A stretch of 64,000 nucleotides of DNA from Parachryseolinea silvisoli (lineage in GTDB: Bacteria > Bacteroidota > Bacteroidia > Cytophagales > Cyclobacteriaceae), in NCBI RefSeq assembly GCF_021190955.1, contig NZ_JAIOAO010000007.1:186001-250000 (forward strand). Direction: 5' to 3'. The notes beneath the pieces are model-generated. The model had not been told where the DNA came from. It did no database searches and worked only from the letters and a program-made list of their open reading frames with translations. Shown piece by piece: positions 51,816 to 59,509 of this stretch. Numbering within the stretch: the first letter of the stretch is position 1; each line of letters opens with the position of its first letter. The translations under genes and the position numbers were made by a program.

Positions 51816-52619
51816 ATGGAAAATCAATCAGTAGCACAAAAGCTAGAAGCGCTTGTAAAACTTCAATCCATTGACAGTAAATTAGATGAACTTAAGAAAC
51901 TCCGCGGCGACCTGCCCGATGAAGTTCAAGACCTGGAGGATGAGATAGAAGGCTACAAAACCCGCCAGACCCGTTACGAGGCTGAGCTGAAGGATATCGA
52001 AGAAGGCAACAAAAAACACAAAGAAGGTATTAAAGAAGCCGAAAAGCTTATCAAAAAATACACCGAACAGCAGAAAAACGTTAGAAACAACCGCGAATTC
52101 GACGCCATCACCAAAGAAATTGAGCTTCAGGAGCTGGAAATCCAGATCTGCGAGAAAAAGATCAAAGAAGGAAAAGAGAGCGTTACCGACAAGAAAGACG
52201 AAGTAGAAAAGACCAATACCTTGGTGGCGGAGCGTGGCGAGCACCTCGACAACAAGAAGAAAGAACTGAACGATATTCTGGCGGAAAGCCAGGAAGAAGA
52301 AAAACGTCTGATGGCGGAACGTGAAAAGGCCGCCAAAAAGATTGATGATAAACTGCTGAAATACTACGAGCGTCTCCGCACCAGCCTGTCAAACGGCCTG
52401 GCCGTGGTACGGGTAGTACGCGGTGCGGCAGAAGGATGTAACATCGTCATCCCACCCCAGAAGATCGCTGAAATTCGCGAGAAGAAGAAAATTGTGATCG
52501 ATGAGCACTCCGGTCGTATCTTAGCAGATGTCGACATGGACTCACTCGATGAAGGAGATAAACCTAAAAGCGCAAAAACACCGGTTATCGTTCCCAACCG
52601 CAGAAAGAAAGTTGAATAA
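51816..52619 (+). CDS. Coiled-coil protein of the C4 zinc-ribbon family with degenerate ribbon
   Basis: 267 residues. Residues about 5-190 are a long charged coiled coil, rich in Lys/Glu heptads. Residues about 200-240 align with the zf-RING_7/C4-type zinc ribbon, but the Cys pairs are lost: GAAEGCNIVIPP keeps one Cys and IDEHSGRILAD has none. Zinc binding by the usual four Cys is therefore not possible here. Homologues are thought to bind nucleic acid or help flagellar and other assembly in other phyla; no function is established in Bacteroidota. It lies immediately after the Nif3-like gene. Confidence 0.85.
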   Translation: MENQSVAQKLEALVKLQSIDSKLDELKKLRGDLPDEVQDLEDEIEGYKTRQTRYEAELKDIEEGNKKHKEGIKEAEKLIKKYTEQQKNVRNNREFDAITKEIELQELEIQICEKKIKEGKESVTDKKDEVEKTNTLVAERGEHLDNKKKELNDILAESQEEEKRLMAEREKAAKKIDDKLLKYYERLRTSLSNGLAVVRVVRGAAEGCNIVIPPQKIAEIREKKKIVIDEHSGRILADVDMDSLDEGDKPKSAKTPVIVPNRRKKVE

Positions 52620-54090
52620 CCCGGTTTACAATATTTTTGGGAAGGCAGGCCTGCTGGCTTGCCTTTTTTTTATGCCCGGCTGGAGCACAGCCCAGGACTT
52701 TACGTTGTCGGAGCACGAGCGCCGCGCCTATGCGCTTGCCCTGAACCTGCAGACGACCGAGGCCCATGCGCTCATTCCAAATCCCAGGACGGTTTCCGAG
52801 CATTATGTCATAGCCCTGGCCGAAGCACTCGAGCTATTGGTGACGGAAGACCCGGAGAAATTTTCCGAATATGAAGACCGCTTTGAGAAACGCCTGGCCC
52901 GCAAGACGAAAGTCTCGTCGGTAGACGAATTGTTCCTGCAGGCGGAGATCGGCCTGCAATGGGCCTTTGTACACCTCAAGTTCGGACATGAGTTCGACGG
53001 CGCCCTCAACCTGCGCCAGGCCTATCAGGCCACCCAGGAAATCAAAAAGCGCTATCCCAAATTTACCGCCATCCACAAGACCGAGGGCCTGCTCAATGTT
53101 ATCATTGGCTCAGTGCCCGAAAAATATAACTGGCTGTTGGGGCTGCTCAACATGGAGGGCTCCGTGGGGCAGGGCATGGCTACGCTGGAATCATTCCGCC
53201 ATTCCAACCATGTACTGGCCTTTGAAGCCGACGTGCTCTACGCATTGACCCAGGGCTTTGTACTGCAACAGACCGGGTCCGCGATGCAGGAGGCCCGGAT
53301 TCTCCTGGAGAAGAACCCCGGCAACCGGCTGGTACTTTTCCTGGCCGCCTCGCTGGCAATGAAGAACGCTCAAAGCGAAGACGCTTTGGCCATGCTCCTC
53401 AAGATCAATGAGCCCAAACTGGGCCCGCCCCTCTCCTACGCCGAATACCTGAAAGGCGAGGTATATCTGCAGAAAGCCGAATACCTGCACGCCATTTCCG
53501 CCTACCGGTGGTTTATCAACAACTACAAAGGACAGAATTATATCAAAGACGCCTGGTATAAAATCGGCTTGTGTTATTGGCTGAACGGCAACACCAGCGA
53601 CGCCGATGCTACCTTCACCCTGGCGCGCTCCGCCGGCAAGGAAGTAGCGGAAGCCGACCGCTATGCCGCCCGCAGCCTGGCCGAAACAGAGCTGCCACAT
53701 GTCAAGCTGACGCGGGTGCGGTATTTCACCGACGGCGGGTATTACCCCCGTGCGCAGGAAGCACTAGCCACCATTTCCACCGACGAACTCGTCACCCAAC
53801 GCGACCAGGTGGAGTACGCGTATCGTCAGGCTCGCATCACCCACAAAACCAACAACCTGGCTGCCGCCCGCGAATTTTATCAATACACCATCGACCTGGC
53901 CGGTGACGCGCCGTGGTACTTTGCGCCCAACGCCAGCCTACAGCTCGGCTACATTGAATGGGCCGCCAATGATTTGGAAAAGGCCAAAGAATACTTCACC
54001 CGCGCCCTGACCTACAAGCGGCACGAGTATAAGAATAGCATCGATAGTAAAGCGAGGTCGGCGCTGGCTCAGCTCAACGCGCGTAAGTGA
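52612..54090 (+). CDS. Secreted tetratricopeptide-repeat protein
   Basis: About 492 residues from a TTG at 52612, which overlaps the previous stop by 8 nt and gives a short signal peptide (NNPVYNIFGKAGLLACLFFM, cleavage near STAQ). ATG starts at 52528 or 52549 would add 21-28 hydrophilic residues and a long overlap. The mature part is all-helical, with TPR-like units clear toward the C-terminus (LSYAEYLKGEVYLQKAEYLH, DAWYKIGLCYWLNGNTSDAD, NASLQLGYIEWAANDLEKAK). It probably acts as a periplasmic or surface scaffold. No partner is evident. It converges with, and overlaps by 22 nt, the histidine phosphatase gene. Confidence 0.8.
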   Translation: MNNPVYNIFGKAGLLACLFFMPGWSTAQDFTLSEHERRAYALALNLQTTEAHALIPNPRTVSEHYVIALAEALELLVTEDPEKFSEYEDRFEKRLARKTKVSSVDELFLQAEIGLQWAFVHLKFGHEFDGALNLRQAYQATQEIKKRYPKFTAIHKTEGLLNVIIGSVPEKYNWLLGLLNMEGSVGQGMATLESFRHSNHVLAFEADVLYALTQGFVLQQTGSAMQEARILLEKNPGNRLVLFLAASLAMKNAQSEDALAMLLKINEPKLGPPLSYAEYLKGEVYLQKAEYLHAISAYRWFINNYKGQNYIKDAWYKIGLCYWLNGNTSDADATFTLARSAGKEVAEADRYAARSLAETELPHVKLTRVRYFTDGGYYPRAQEALATISTDELVTQRDQVEYAYRQARITHKTNNLAAAREFYQYTIDLAGDAPWYFAPNASLQLGYIEWAANDLEKAKEYFTRALTYKRHEYKNSIDSKARSALAQLNARK

Positions 54091-54692
54091 TCGCGATCGT
54101 TATACCGCTCCACGGTAAACATCGACCCGGTGTGGTGCAGCAGATACAAGCACAGATTTTCGTGCTCGAACATATCCATGCTTTTTAGCGGATAGCGCAG
54201 CAGGTGGCACATCAGGATGCGGATAGCGCGCCCGTGCATACAAATCAGAATCGTCTTTTCGTCCGTCTGGCGCATGATGTGCTCCATCGCGGGCGCCATG
54301 CGGGCCACAACATCGTTGGGGCTCTCGCCGCCTTCAATTTTGAGTGACGTGTCCCCAAGTTGCCACTGCTTGAGCATGTAGTGGTAATACTCGTCTTCGT
54401 CGGGCGTAACCTTCTGCCCTTCCTTATTGCCCCAACTGATCTCGTTTAACCCCGGCAGGGCTTCGTACGGAAGCCCCTTGTCCAAAAACGGCTGCACCGA
54501 CTGGTGCGTACGCCGCAAACCGGACACATACATTTTGTCAAACGGAATATGTCCATAGGCTCCGAAAAACGCCTGCGCCTGGGCCCGTCCGCGATCGTTC
54601 AGGTCCGTATCCACGCCGCTGCCCTGCACAATATTTTGCAAATTGTAGTTGGTCTGCCCGTGGCGGATCAGGTAAATGGTCTTCGTGCTCAA
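54069..54692 (-). CDS. Histidine phosphatase family protein (phosphoglycerate mutase-like), TTG start
   Basis: About 207 residues from a TTG at 54692, just before TKTIYLIRHGQTNYN. The RHG motif carries the phospho-accepting His. The second catalytic His is in CMHGRAIRI, and SGLRRTHQSV supplies the conserved Arg. The frame stays open to an ATG at 54947, but that would add 85 residues unlike the family and run into the divergent thioesterase gene. The substrate is not evident; similar enzymes act on sugar phosphates or nucleotides such as alpha-ribazole phosphate. Confidence 0.85.
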   Translation of the reverse strand: MSTKTIYLIRHGQTNYNLQNIVQGSGVDTDLNDRGRAQAQAFFGAYGHIPFDKMYVSGLRRTHQSVQPFLDKGLPYEALPGLNEISWGNKEGQKVTPDEDEYYHYMLKQWQLGDTSLKIEGGESPNDVVARMAPAMEHIMRQTDEKTILICMHGRAIRILMCHLLRYPLKSMDMFEHENLCLYLLHHTGSMFTVERYNDRDHLRALS

Positions 54693-54803
54693 ATTCTCCG
54701 GTTTTCGGGCGCAAGTATAGCTAATCGCAGCCAGTAATGCGTTATGCGAAAGGGAGTTCGGGCCGGTGGATTTTGGGTAACGATTATTAAATTGCCCGCC
54801 ATT

Positions 54804-55232
54804 ATGGGAATTTTCAGAGATGATATCACCGTGGAGTCCCTCAACCAATGGGGACCGAATACCCTGGCGGAAGTATTGGGCATCCAATTCACCGCCGTGG
54901 GCGAAGACTACCTGGAAGCAACAATGCCGGTAGATAAACGAACCCATCAGCCCATGGGATTGTTACACGGGGGGGCTTCCGTGGCCCTGGCCGAGACGAT
55001 GGGAAGCGTGGCCGCGATCAGTTGTATTGATGTCAGCCGACAGTATTGTGTAGGACTCGATATCAATGCCAATCACATCCGCGGGGTACGCTCAGGATTT
55101 GTAAAGGGTGTAACCCGCCCTTTGCACATTGGTGGAAAGACCCACGTCTGGGAAATACGGATCACCAACGAAGCCGGCGACCTGGTATGCATCAGCCGCA
55201 TCACCATGGCCGTACTGGACAAAAAAGATTAA
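54804..55232 (+). CDS. menI: Hotdog-fold acyl-CoA thioesterase, probably 1,4-dihydroxy-2-naphthoyl-CoA hydrolase
   Basis: 142 residues from the ATG at 54804 (MGIFRDDITVE). The ATG 20 codons upstream adds an atypical tail. The core has THQPMGLLHGGASVALAETMGSVAA, the PaaI/EntH-type hotdog active-site helix with the His-Gly-Gly and the Glu. The next gene encodes isochorismate synthase and menD lies further on, so DHNA-CoA hydrolysis in menaquinone synthesis is the most likely role. Another thioesterase function is possible, so the symbol is tentative. Confidence 0.82.
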   Translation: MGIFRDDITVESLNQWGPNTLAEVLGIQFTAVGEDYLEATMPVDKRTHQPMGLLHGGASVALAETMGSVAAISCIDVSRQYCVGLDINANHIRGVRSGFVKGVTRPLHIGGKTHVWEIRITNEAGDLVCISRITMAVLDKKD

Positions 55233-55254
55233 TTTAGCGCCGACGCACGACCGC

Positions 55255-56469
55255 ATGAATACGATTTCTTCCGTCTCCCCGCACACCGCTTCACTCACCG
55301 GAACTGAATACATCGCTTATCTCCTTCGGCATGCTGTCGAAAATCAATACGCTGTAGCGGTATGGCGTCTTCCCAACGACTCCGTTTGTCATCTCATTCT
55401 ATCGCGCAAACTGCAACGACTTTCGCAGGATGCAGCCCTCGAGGAGCTTGCTACGGGTTTTCTGTTTGCTCCCTTTCAGAAAAGCCGCGAGCGCATTTTC
55501 CTGCCCGCTGATTTTAAGTTCACCTTCACCGGCGACAACCTTCAGCCGGCCGCTACGCCGGCCGAAATTCAGTCGCACACCTGGCTGCAAGAGCAGCTGA
55601 AACAGGTGCCCTATACACCGCATACACCCACCTGTTATACCGTACCGCCTACAGGGCAGGAAACGGAAACGTCGTATGCTGAGCTGGTGCGCATGGCCGT
55701 GGCGGAGATCGAGAAAGGCTCCTTCGAAAAGGTGGTGCCGTCGCGTCGTAAGATCGTGGACTTGCCCGAGGGCTTCGACGTGGTGCAGGCATTTCAGACC
55801 TTGTCCAACGCGTATCCCCATGCCTTGGTGTCGTTCGTCAGCACGCCCGAGACCGGCAGCTGGCTCGGTGCTACACCCGAAACGTTGGCGCATGTACACG
55901 ACAACACCTTGTTCAAAACGGTAGCCCTGGCGGGCACGCAGCGGTTTGTGCCCGGCATAGACCTCAGAACGGTAGCATGGACGCAAAAGGAAATTGAAGA
56001 GCAGGCGCTGGTGGAGCGATACGTGATCAGCTGCTTTAAAAAGATCCGCGTGCGTGAATATGATGAATACGGGCCCAAGACCGTTGTCGCGGGCAACTTG
56101 CTTCACCTGCGGTCGGATTTTACGGTCAACATGAAAGAGATCAACTTTTCGCAGTTGGGATCGGTCATGTTGCAACTGCTGCACCCCACGTCGGCCGTCT
56201 GTGGCATGCCGTTGGAGCCGGCGTCGGCTTTTTTGCAGCAGTATGAAGGCTACGACCGCGAATTTTATGCGGGTTTTCTGGGACCCGTGAACGTCGGCAA
56301 CGACATTCATATCTTCGTCAATCTGCGGTGCCTCAAGCTACACGACGGCAAGGCTACACTTTATGCCGGCGCAGGCGTTACCGTAGATTCTACGCCCGAA
56401 AACGAGGTGGCCGAAACAGAGATCAAGTTCCAAACGTTACGCAAACCGTTGTTTGACCAGCCGGTCTAA
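55255..56469 (+). CDS. menF: Isochorismate synthase
   Basis: 404 residues from the ATG at 55255, 22 nt after the thioesterase stop; the upstream in-frame ATG lies inside that gene. The C-terminal chorismate-binding domain (about 150-395) has FEKVVPSRRKIV, SWLGATPETLAHV, ALAGTQRF, Glu-rich KEIEEQALVERYV and the late TLYAGAGVTVDSTPENEV signature. The enzyme converts chorismate to isochorismate, the first committed step to menaquinone (or a siderophore). The nearby menD and thioesterase genes favour menaquinone. Confidence 0.92.
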   Translation: MNTISSVSPHTASLTGTEYIAYLLRHAVENQYAVAVWRLPNDSVCHLILSRKLQRLSQDAALEELATGFLFAPFQKSRERIFLPADFKFTFTGDNLQPAATPAEIQSHTWLQEQLKQVPYTPHTPTCYTVPPTGQETETSYAELVRMAVAEIEKGSFEKVVPSRRKIVDLPEGFDVVQAFQTLSNAYPHALVSFVSTPETGSWLGATPETLAHVHDNTLFKTVALAGTQRFVPGIDLRTVAWTQKEIEEQALVERYVISCFKKIRVREYDEYGPKTVVAGNLLHLRSDFTVNMKEINFSQLGSVMLQLLHPTSAVCGMPLEPASAFLQQYEGYDREFYAGFLGPVNVGNDIHIFVNLRCLKLHDGKATLYAGAGVTVDSTPENEVAETEIKFQTLRKPLFDQPV

Positions 56470-56587
56470 ACGTCTCATAATAGCTTGATCATGAATATTT
56501 TGATCGTGATCGATTAATCTACAACTCCAATTTCTTACATTGTAGGCTGTTTTCATACACCAAAGGCTACCGCACGCGGGATTTGCC

Positions 56588-56595
56588 TATTTTTG
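56588..56595 (+). promoter_or_regulatory. -7 promoter element (TATTTTTG) upstream of the CARDB protein gene
   Basis: A perfect TAnnTTTG match, 18 nt before the ATG at 56614. No TTTG is seen at the usual -33 distance, so it is only a partial promoter. Confidence 0.35.
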
Positions 56596-56613
56596 ATTTG
56601 GACCAACTGAAAC

Positions 56614-59508
56614 ATGCCTATGAAACGCTCCCTCTGCGTTATTTTTTTGCTGTTGCTACAGGTTTCCACCTACGCACAAGACCTCATCACCGAGGGCGTC
56701 ACTGCACCCACTTCGGTAGACCGGTACCAGACGTTTAACGTCTCCACCACGGTGAAAAATAATAGCGCCACGCCTACCGGCGGATCTACCCTGTTGAAGG
56801 TGAAGTTATCATTCGATGCCGTGCTGAGCCCCGACGATCCGGAGATCGGAAACAGTAACGCGATTCCCGCCATTGGCGCCAACGGCACGCAGGCCGTCAC
56901 CGTAAGCTGCTACACCGGCGGTATCGCTGCCGGCAATTACTATCTCATTCTACAAATCGATCCCAATAACACGGTTACCGAAACCGACGACAACAATAAC
57001 GTGGCAATCTTCAGCGGCTATACCGTGAACATGCAAAATGTGGATCTTCTTTTTACCACCCTCACACCGACCGTCACCACGATACCGGCAGGCGACCGGC
57101 TCACGGTGGACTACACGCTACAGAATACCGGCACGACCGACCTGGGCCAATCGACGAGTAGCAGCTTTTATCTGAGTACAGACAACACCCTCGATGCGGG
57201 CGACAGATTTATTTACGCGCACGAAATTCCCCTGGCGGGACCCGACGTCTTCAATGAAACGGTCACGATAAACATCCCCCCCGTTCCGCTGGGCAACTAC
57301 TTTCTGATCGCCAAAGCCGACGACGATCACGGTGTGGGCAGTGTCGAGGAATTCGACGAGGCAAACAATACAATAGCCACCGCCCTTACGATCGGTGCCA
57401 GCAACATCGACCTCGATGTAACCAATAATGCCCCCCCCGCGCCCGGATTTTCGGACGATGGCGGTTCAGGCCTGATTGAGTTGGAGTATGACTTGGTCAA
57501 CAACGGCTCGACCGGCGTCGGCGGCTACGACGTGCATGTCTATATTTCCGAAGATCAGACGCTGGACGCCGGGGACTACGACCTGACGGCAGACCTGGAG
57601 CCCGAGCTGGTAGCACCCGACTACATCGGCGCAGGCGAATGGAAGGTGGCCTATGTAACGCAACGGGTGCCAAACATTAATACACTGGTCGGCACCCACT
57701 ACGTCATCTGGAAAATAAATGCCACCAATGCCATTCCGGAAACTGACTATACCAACAACATCCTGGTCAGTGCTACTACTTTTACCGTAACCCCGGTGCA
57801 GCCTGCCATACACATCAACAGCGTTACCCTCACGTCTGCTCCATACGACAACACCGATGTCACGTTCGACTTCTCGTTGAGTATTACGAATACCGGTCAG
57901 ATCAACTCCTTTACGCAGTCGTTTGAGATTCTAATCCGCGACGACGATAACAACATTGTATACACCGGTTCCCGCCCGAACGAACCATTTGCCTTTGCAT
58001 TACCCGGTGCGACCATCACCAAAAATTGGAGTATAACACTACCAGCACCACTCGCCGCCGGCGACTATACCCTGGTGGTGCAGTGCGATCCGGACGAAGA
58101 CTGTTACAGCAACAACACACAAAATACACCGCTTGAAATCGAGCTTGCACCCCATGTTATCTCCGGCACGATCATCGGCAGCGATGGTACGAACATCTCG
58201 AGTGGCACTTTATACCTGTATCGCAAAGCCATGGACGGAACAATAACGCGCGAACAAACGGTGCCCATCACAAGCACCAATACGTTTAGCCTGACCGTAA
58301 CAGACACAGACCCGCGCGCCCTGTACTTCTTCCCGAACACGGTCACCTATGGAGCCTTCGCACCCACCCTATCAGGAAATTATACCTATCTGCGGGACGA
58401 AGCCTTCTTCATCCCTACCCTCAACACGGTGTCCAACCTGACGCCGCCCCGCGCAACGTCTCCTCCTGCAGGCAGCCGGAATATCTCCGGGACGGCAAAA
58501 TTACCCGGCGAAATAGACGCCCCCGACATTCCGCTATTGCTCTATGACGGCGCCACGCTCGTGCAGCTCCTGTATACGGATGCCGCCGGCAACTACAGCT
58601 TTACAAACCTGGCCGCGAAAACGTACACGCTGATCCCCGCCGTGGCGCAGGACAATTTCATTGTCGACCAGGCGTATAGCCTTGACGTCAGCGCTATGAA
58701 TATCGAGGCAAATATCCTGATCGACATCGGCGACATCGATGTAACGATCATTTTCATACAGCTTTCACAAACCATAACCTTTAATGCCCTTAGCGACAAG
58801 GTCTATACCGATGCTCCATTCGATCCGCTGGCCTCGGCCAGCTCGGGGCTGCCCGTAACCTATGAAAGCTCAGACACCGACATAGCGGAAATCAATGGCA
58901 GCCTGATTGTCATCCGCGGCGTTGGCACCGTAACTATCACGGCATCCCAGGAAGGCAATAGCGCTTACGAGCCTGCTCCTCCCGTAAGCCAGTCACTAAC
59001 GGTAAACAAAGCTCCTCAAATCATCACCTTTGGAAATCTGGCAACGAAAAAGCCAGACGATGTTGACTTCGCGCTAACGGCGACGGCAAGCTCATCACTC
59101 CCCGTAACCTTCACCTCGTCCAATCCTGCAGTAGCTACCGTCGAAGACAACATGGTGAGCCTGCACGGTGAAGGAGAAACCGACATCACCGCCTCCCAGG
59201 AAGGTGACGAACACTTCCTGGCCGCCACACCCGTAACGCGTACCCTGCGCGTCAGCAGCGTCGTCACCGGCATCGACAACAACCCGCTCGCGGGTGTAAG
59301 AATTTATCCGAACCCCACATCCGGCCTGCTCACCCTGGAAACTGCGGTACCTGTACAACAGGTCACCATCACCGACCTCGCAGGCCGCGCGCAGTCCTTC
59401 GGCGTAGCCGATGACGTCCTGGATATTCGACACCTTCCGTCCGGTATATACCTGGTCACACTCCAGGACAAGAAGAACACAAAGATTGTTAAGGTCATCA
59501 AGAAATAG
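56614..59508 (+). CDS. Secreted CARDB/Ig-like repeat protein with T9SS type A sorting domain
   Basis: 964 residues; the ATG two codons later gives the same signal peptide (MKRSLCVIFLLLLQVSTYAQ). Residues about 25-520 hold four CARDB repeats with the pattern 'V..T..NNTV.E.DD.NN' and 'AGDYTLV'. A carboxypeptidase-regulatory-like fold (ISGTIIGSDGTNISSGTLYL) and a second one near GTAKLPGEIDAPDIPLLLYD follow. Two Ig-like Big domains (SGLPVTYESSDTDIA, SSLPVTFTSSNPAVA) precede the sorting domain (IYPNPTSGLLTLETAV ... GIYLVTLQD). It is a surface or matrix protein. It converges with the ATPase gene, 1 nt apart. Confidence 0.92.
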   Translation: MPMKRSLCVIFLLLLQVSTYAQDLITEGVTAPTSVDRYQTFNVSTTVKNNSATPTGGSTLLKVKLSFDAVLSPDDPEIGNSNAIPAIGANGTQAVTVSCYTGGIAAGNYYLILQIDPNNTVTETDDNNNVAIFSGYTVNMQNVDLLFTTLTPTVTTIPAGDRLTVDYTLQNTGTTDLGQSTSSSFYLSTDNTLDAGDRFIYAHEIPLAGPDVFNETVTINIPPVPLGNYFLIAKADDDHGVGSVEEFDEANNTIATALTIGASNIDLDVTNNAPPAPGFSDDGGSGLIELEYDLVNNGSTGVGGYDVHVYISEDQTLDAGDYDLTADLEPELVAPDYIGAGEWKVAYVTQRVPNINTLVGTHYVIWKINATNAIPETDYTNNILVSATTFTVTPVQPAIHINSVTLTSAPYDNTDVTFDFSLSITNTGQINSFTQSFEILIRDDDNNIVYTGSRPNEPFAFALPGATITKNWSITLPAPLAAGDYTLVVQCDPDEDCYSNNTQNTPLEIELAPHVISGTIIGSDGTNISSGTLYLYRKAMDGTITREQTVPITSTNTFSLTVTDTDPRALYFFPNTVTYGAFAPTLSGNYTYLRDEAFFIPTLNTVSNLTPPRATSPPAGSRNISGTAKLPGEIDAPDIPLLLYDGATLVQLLYTDAAGNYSFTNLAAKTYTLIPAVAQDNFIVDQAYSLDVSAMNIEANILIDIGDIDVTIIFIQLSQTITFNALSDKVYTDAPFDPLASASSGLPVTYESSDTDIAEINGSLIVIRGVGTVTITASQEGNSAYEPAPPVSQSLTVNKAPQIITFGNLATKKPDDVDFALTATASSSLPVTFTSSNPAVATVEDNMVSLHGEGETDITASQEGDEHFLAATPVTRTLRVSSVVTGIDNNPLAGVRIYPNPTSGLLTLETAVPVQQVTITDLAGRAQSFGVADDVLDIRHLPSGIYLVTLQDKKNTKIVKVIKK

Positions 59509-59509
59509 T

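Noticed and set aside
54693-54947. 85-residue N-terminal extension of the histidine phosphatase up to an ATG at 54947
   Set aside because: It would overlap the divergent thioesterase gene by about 140 nt and adds sequence unlike the family. The TTG at 54692 places the RHG motif near the N-terminus as usual.
55399-56310. 303-codon minus-strand open frame inside menF
   Set aside because: menF is well supported by chorismate-binding motifs. The antisense product is rich in Arg/His/Gln and has no family features.
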